NCBI GenBank assembly: GCA_933228895.1
Contig: OW121847.1
Location: 88,701,656 to 88,765,655, forward strand
Direction: 5' to 3'
DNA: 64,000 nt
DNA from: Platycnemis pennipes
Taxonomy: Eukaryota; Arthropoda; Insecta; Odonata; Platycnemididae
The notes beneath the pieces were generated by a model that saw only the letters and a program-made list of their open reading frames with translations, was not told the DNA's origin and searched no databases. Both the position numbers and the translations under genes were made by a program. Positions within the stretch are counted from its first letter, which is position 1. The number at the start of each line of letters is the position of its first letter. Shown in pieces: positions 58,981 to 64,000 of the stretch.

Positions 58981-60904
58981 CTGCTAAGAGTGAGCGTCGT
59001 TGGATAGCGTGGTCATGTCTACTGGAATAGCTAAATACTGATGTAAACGTTTTCTGACGAACAATGTGAGTTAGATGATACAAGAGGGTGAATGAGCCGG
59101 CAACAATGAGCATATGTATGGCTCAGAAACATTCATAAACATGACTATCAGGTAATATTGAAACATGCAATTTTATTTTTGTTGCAAGAAGGGAAGGGAA
59201 AAACTACTAAGACTATTTACGACATATTTGCTGATGGGTGTAGGAAATGGGTGTAAAAATAGTAGAGATAACTCTGGTGCTGGTATCAACTCTTAACGAA
59301 AGATGCCAAGGAATCTTTCTCCCATCCAACGAATTCGTATGGATAAAAACGATTTATCTACACCGCACTCAAGCAGGGACAGGTATTCCTATCAAAGAGA
59401 TACACTGTTGGAACTCGAAACCAGATTCGAGGAATAGGAAACCAGTAATTTAGCCTCCACACTAATCCTATCCTTAAGCACGCAATGGGGAAATCATCGT
59501 CTGCCTATACATAAAATTGTAGCGCGAGGGAACGCATCATTGTTTATCCGGAATGGCAGACTCTATAGTTCTTACAATTAAAGCATAGGTTAAAGAATTA
59601 ACAAGGTATCCGTTCTCACTTTGTACTAAGTAAGGCATATCGCAGCATCAAATTGTCCCATTATCATCACGTCACTGTCACTCTTTAAGCAAGTCGGCAA
59701 GTAGGTAATCAATGTAGAATAATATATGCCATGACAAATTTTTTGGCCGATTTTAATGAAGACCTGGAATTGAAGGACTTATGCGCTGGTTTATCGATTA
59801 TTTTCATGTTTCCATGTGCATTAACTGAGAAATGGCAAATATTCATTCTAGTCGTTACTTGGCAGAGGTAACCTGAAAGATTTTTTGTGACATTTAGGCT
59901 CTGCACTGTGTATTAATTTGAAGGCTGGTATTCCGCTGAAAAGTCTGTGTCATTGCCACAGTTCAAACATCACCTCTCTAGACGAGATACCAGTGTTAAA
60001 TTACCTGACCATCGATGTTACCTTTTGCCTTTCCTTATGTAGTTAACATTTTTTATATGTCATCTTTTTATTGCTGAAATCAAAGGGAAGAAATTATTGC
60101 TATCAAGTCCAATCATTTTGGTGTGAAACAGTTTCAAATAAATCCACACAAAATCAGAAATTTTCTTTTTTCCCCGAGTATAATTGAGAATATCCCATGC
60201 CCTTGATGACATTATGTCGTAGAGCAAATCAAAGTTTATTAATTCATTCTGAGTTAGCTGAAATTTAATCGGGAAATAAATTTAGAAATAAATCCATTTT
60301 ATGTGAGCTACTGAGCCACAGGTTCAAACAATTGTTCATCGACTGACCCGACGCGTATTTCATCAACTCGCTCCGAGCTCCGTCATTTTGTAATCTAAAT
60401 TATATAGGGTGATGTCTAGATAAAATGGAGTGTGAAGGTCATAAGGTCCGGGAGCTATTGAGTTGGTTGTTATCGTAAAACACGAAAGTACTTCCGGTGA
60501 TTTCGTGTTTTACACGTAGTAATAATTATGGCTTAAGGTCTTGGGTGCGTTCATATTAAATACACGGGACGACAAGTGCAATGTATATGATATTAGGTGG
60601 TCTCACATCTTTCTGGATTACAAACAAAGTGTTCTGAGCGCAGTATTCGTCTGGAACGTAAAACTGTCATCTTACGAAACAGAAATAAAATGTTAGGATT
60701 TTCTCATCCGAAAGAATCCAATGTTCTTATCTATGTACAAAGGTAAAAAGCGTTGCACATACAAATATGCTAAAATCCTCCAGTGGAATTCATAACTATC
60801 CAATGAATTAACAATTGAAGGTGGGGATACGAACGAGCACAAAGGCATTAAATATTTGAATTAATTCTCCAGTATCAATCCGAGCTGAAAGGAAATACAA
60901 CCTA
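58981..60904. other. AT-rich intergenic DNA, no gene seen
   Basis: Short random frames only, ending at the tail of the Penelope-like element. Confidence 0.45.
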
Positions 60905-62248
60905 TAAATCATAAAAAAACGATTGAAAAGTTGGTTTCTTCGATTGAAAAGTCATTATAAAAAGGTCCGCGATGGAAGACTTCGTCAGTCTCCATCTCTG
61001 CCGACGTTTCGGAAAACGACTCATTTTCCATCTTCAGGGCTGTGATATGCCGTGTCAAAAATCGTTTTATTTTCCCCAAAACAAAAATAGAATATATATA
61101 ACAATAGCAATAACAAACAATAATCATTTAACAATTTGGGAGCCCTGTTTTAAGATTTTAATATCCTCTTCTTGAAATTATTCCTATCGAGGCGGATCTC
61201 TATGGCCTCCTTAATCAGCCGGTCCCCGTGGCCTTGAGAGTATGCAAGTAATTTTGTTTTGTTCCACAAAATTGTATGGTCGTTGATGATTCTGTGTTCT
61301 GCCACCGCCGACTTTTCAGGTTGCGACAAAAGGAAATGTCTCCGGTGTTCTTTTAATCTCGTCTCAATGGTCCGGATAGTCTCTCCCACATAGACTTCAC
61401 CGCACTCTTATGTAATCTGGTAGACTCCCGGTGTCTTCAGGCCAATTGGGTCCTCTGCCTTTACCACCTGGTCTCTAATTTTTGATGGTGGTAGATGTAC
61501 TGTTTTTATGTCATAACGCCGCAGTATGCGATGAATTTTCCCAGATATCGTTCTGACATAAGGCAGGAAGGCCTTGGCCACAGGTCTTTCGTCTGCTTCC
61601 TCCGTGCGGCTCCTCTTTGCGTCGAAGGTCTTTTTCAAGGCCAAAAAGATTTGTCTTTGGCTGAACCCATTCTGCATGAAAGTCCTTTTCAGGTGGTGTA
61701 ATTCGTCTGGGAGGCTTTCTTTATCGGCTATTGCCTTTGCCCTCTGAAGTAATGTCGACAGTACGCCATTCTTTTGGGATGGATGGTGGTGACTGTTTCC
61801 GTTCAGATACAGGTTGGTGTGGTGTGCTTCCGGTAGACGCTGTGCCCAAGCCTTTCGTCTTCCTTCCTGCGGATCATGATGTCCAAGAATGAGAGTTGGC
61901 CGTTTTCTTCCTTCTTCATAGTGAATCTTATGTGGGAGTCTTGGCTGTTCATGTGCTCCAAGAACAAGTGCAATGTTCCCATCACGTGGGACAAAATGAG
62001 GAAGGTGTCGTCCACATATCTGAAGAAGCACTTCGGTCGCTGTGGGACTGAGTTGAGAGCCTGCTCCTCATAGTCTTCCGTATAGAAGTTTGCAATGGCT
62101 GGTGATAGTGGAGATCCCATTGCAACACCCTTTGTCTGCTCGTAGAACTTCCCGTCAAAGGAATTTGTCGAGGTCAGCACATGTTGGAATAGCTTGACCG
62201 TGTCAGAGTCAAATTTCTTCTCCAGGAGTTTCAGGGTTGGATTAATTT
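60905..62248 (-). mobile_element. Penelope-like retroelement, 5'-truncated
   Basis: A minus-strand element reading from part-way into the reverse transcriptase at 62248 through a linker, a GIY-YIG endonuclease and a tail. The RT plus C-terminal GIY-YIG order defines Penelope-like elements. The tail reads TALKMENESFSETSAEMETD in one frame, and a similar 'ALK...SE(T/I)' tail occurs in the fragment at 47.8 kb. A 5' truncation is usual for target-primed insertion. A LINE remnant begins almost directly at its 5' edge. No target-site duplication or pseudo-LTR was identified. Confidence 0.85.
61150..62248 (-). pseudogene. Penelope-type reverse transcriptase / GIY-YIG endonuclease, broken
   Basis: The RT part includes FYEQTKGVAMGSPLSPAIAN and the catalytic box FRYVDDTFL (YVDD at 62007-62018), then GQLSFLDIMI. 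A one-base shift occurs near 61830, in a CAC/ACA-rich stretch after SVYRK; the next frame continues HTNLYLNGNSHHHPSQKNG as in intact relatives. The linker runs to GVYQIT, where an in-frame TAA near 61408-61410 interrupts, followed by ECGEVYVGETIRTIETRLKE. Endonuclease landmarks are GVY and YVG, Arg in IETRLKEHR, His in AVAEH, catalytic Glu in IKEAIEI and Asn in RNNFKK. Only these two lesions are visible in about 360 codons, so the copy is fairly young. The N-terminal third of the RT is absent. Confidence 0.87.
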
Positions 62249-62259
62249 AACTTTTTTGT

Positions 62260-63232
62260 GATGCTATTTTAACTACCTCCGCATCGCAGCCTCTCATGGA
62301 TACTCTAGGGAGGGAGCTTTGAGAAAAGTCCGAAGGAGTTTCAAGGACTTTATGTTTAAAATACGGACTGTAATGAAAAAGGCCGACTACTTAATAAAGC
62401 AGATATGTAATGCCAAGAAGCAGTAATAAGGAAAGGAGTAGGACAAGGCTGTGCATTGCCTCCCGTAATGTTTAATGTTTACAGATATATCCATCAATGA
62501 AAATAATGAGACGTCTTTTGGAGCGAATATCCTCGGAAAAAAAATTAACATGCTGCGATTCCCCTATGACATTGCATGAAAGTGGAGATAGAGAGGAGAT
62601 TTGAATAAGATTCTAATAACCATGGAAAGGACGATGGCCAGATATAAGCTGAAGATCAATAAGAAGTGAAGAAGAACTCTGATAATGGTATGCAGCAAGA
62701 GTGAAGACGCCAAGTCAACGTTAAACTATGAAAACAAAAACTGGAAGACGTGAAAGAGTTATGTTAACTAGGAAGCCGAGTAATCAACGATGGACGAAGC
62801 AAGAAAATAATTTTCAGTAGAATAGCTCAGGAGAAGAGGACATTATATCAGAAGAAGAATATACTTGCAGTTTGAATTACAAGCGTAGAAGTAAGGAAAC
62901 AATTAATGATAAGGTAATCGGTAGCATGTTTCTTTACAGCATTGATTCATGGACGATGAAAGAAATGGAGAAGGGTGAAAGCATTTGAAATGAAAGGCAC
63001 CAAAAAGATATGAAGATGTAAGGGATCGACCGAGTAACAAACGAAGAAGTCTGCTGAACACTCTAAAAAGAAGACGGGGTAACTTAATCGGCCATATCTT
63101 AAGATACGATGGCCTGATGAAGATAATCGTCGAGAGAAAAGTGAACGGGAAGAACGACAAAGGAAGGCCTCGTATGAGATATATGTAACAGGTCGTTAAG
63201 GATGTAAAAGAGGGGAATTACGTTAATATGAA
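62260..63232 (+). mobile_element. Decayed LINE, RT core to C-terminal region
   Basis: Relative of the 17 kb LINE with many stops. Recognisable pieces in order: GVGQGCALPPVMFN (RT motif around 62434-62475), MLRFPYDIA in place of the catalytic F-A-D-D-I-A (about 62550), a TMARYKLKIN-like stretch, INDGRSKK, then RIAQEKRTLYQKKN, a degraded VRKQ...WTM region, DRVTNEEV remnants, GHILRYDGLMKIIVE-like sequence and VKDVKEG. It stops near 63232, short of the 3' terminus seen in the 17 kb copy. The left edge abuts the Penelope-like element and is approximate. Confidence 0.75.
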
Positions 63233-64000
63233 TGCCTCACTACATTACCCCACATTCTTATATACTCGTCATATCCATATAAGGAGTTTGGCACATTTTA
63301 ATGTAAAATCACTTTTTATAGATAAATAATGGTCTCTTAACAAAGAAATTGGTGTCCGTGGAATGCACTAAAAACCTTGTATGTAAGACAATATCTCATT
63401 CTTATAAATTACGTAACTCAACAAAGAGGGTGATGTCATTAATCGGGAAGATGGGTTAAAAATTAACAAATCGTCAAATAAGGCAAGTCCGAAATATTTT
63501 TCAAAGTCTGCATGCGAGAAATAACCTAAATTCAACAAAAAATATTTATTTATTTATTTTTGTAGTTTTGAAATTTATTTGCAAATTCGTAAAAGTTATT
63601 CTTAAAATCTTCAATTATATTCACTCTACTCAGACTCTAGCGGTGGGTTTGAAAGTTATAGCTTCAGCGTGAAGTTTCGTAAACGTTTTGGGAAAAATGT
63701 AATTTTCTGCTGAGCCGTAACTTATGATTTTACTGTATTCAATTTCTTGCTTTATTAATAGTGAGAAATAAGACATCAGGTAATGTAAAGAAAACTTTTC
63801 TGAGCAGTTATGTCCTGTCATCATATTTAAACTTGATTTAGTCTCTTTCCATTTTACGATCCACTTAGTGTTGAAAAAAAAATTATTAGGAGATAGCCTC
63901 ACTTCATTCCTTACTTCAACCGAATTTTATCATAAAAAAGCAACATACAGCTTGTGTATGAAAGCCAACGGTAAGGTGAAAGTATGATAGAAGACGGCTT
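63233..64000. other. AT-rich intergenic DNA, no gene seen
   Basis: Follows the decayed LINE. A 90-residue minus-strand frame at 63902-63630 shows no recognisable motif. Confidence 0.45.

Overview
The window looks like arthropod, most probably insect, nuclear DNA. It is AT-rich and gene-poor, with short exons split by GT-AG introns, many decayed retroelements and MITE-like repeats. The one complete gene belongs to an insect-type anion-channel family. I cannot name the species; a large repeat-rich genome is suggested.

The single supported protein-coding gene lies on the minus strand between 53171 and 37891. It has ten coding exons that I assembled by hand from splice sites and homology. All nine junctions agree in phase, and the spliced CDS is 1521 nt (506 aa plus stop). 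The product is a Cys-loop ligand-gated chloride-channel subunit most like the insect CG12344-type (glycine/GABA-receptor-like) group. It has a signal peptide, an FP-type Cys-loop, a second loop-C cysteine pair and four membrane segments. Exon 1, carrying the signal peptide, is separated from the rest by a 10.2 kb intron that has collected a hAT-type MITE, a LINE 3' scrap and a Penelope-like scrap.

The rest is mobile-element debris and non-coding DNA. A 5'-truncated Penelope-like element (60.9-62.25 kb, minus) keeps a YVDD reverse transcriptase and a GIY-YIG endonuclease with one frameshift and one stop. LINE 3' fragments with related C-terminal proteins lie at 16.9-17.5 kb (+), 20.6-21.2 kb (-), 34.65-35.0 kb (-), 45.98-46.09 kb (+) and 62.3-63.2 kb (+); three of them share the same 3' end followed by GAT/ATG triplets. 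A 0.96 kb element with 30-bp terminal inverted repeats sits at 13.06-14.02 kb. At 14.36-16.16 kb a diverged direct-repeat pair flanks a 54-bp-arm hairpin.

GC-rich patches stand out, mainly 1-0.7, 12.0-12.7, 25.0-25.9, 30.7-31.3, 53.9-55.1 and 56.4-59.0 kb. Several have a strong purine bias on the + strand, which produces long Ser/Pro-rich open frames on the minus strand that I do not regard as genes. The CpG-rich patch at 53.9-54.6 kb lies just upstream of the channel gene and is the best promoter candidate. I recognised no rRNA, tRNA or CRISPR array.
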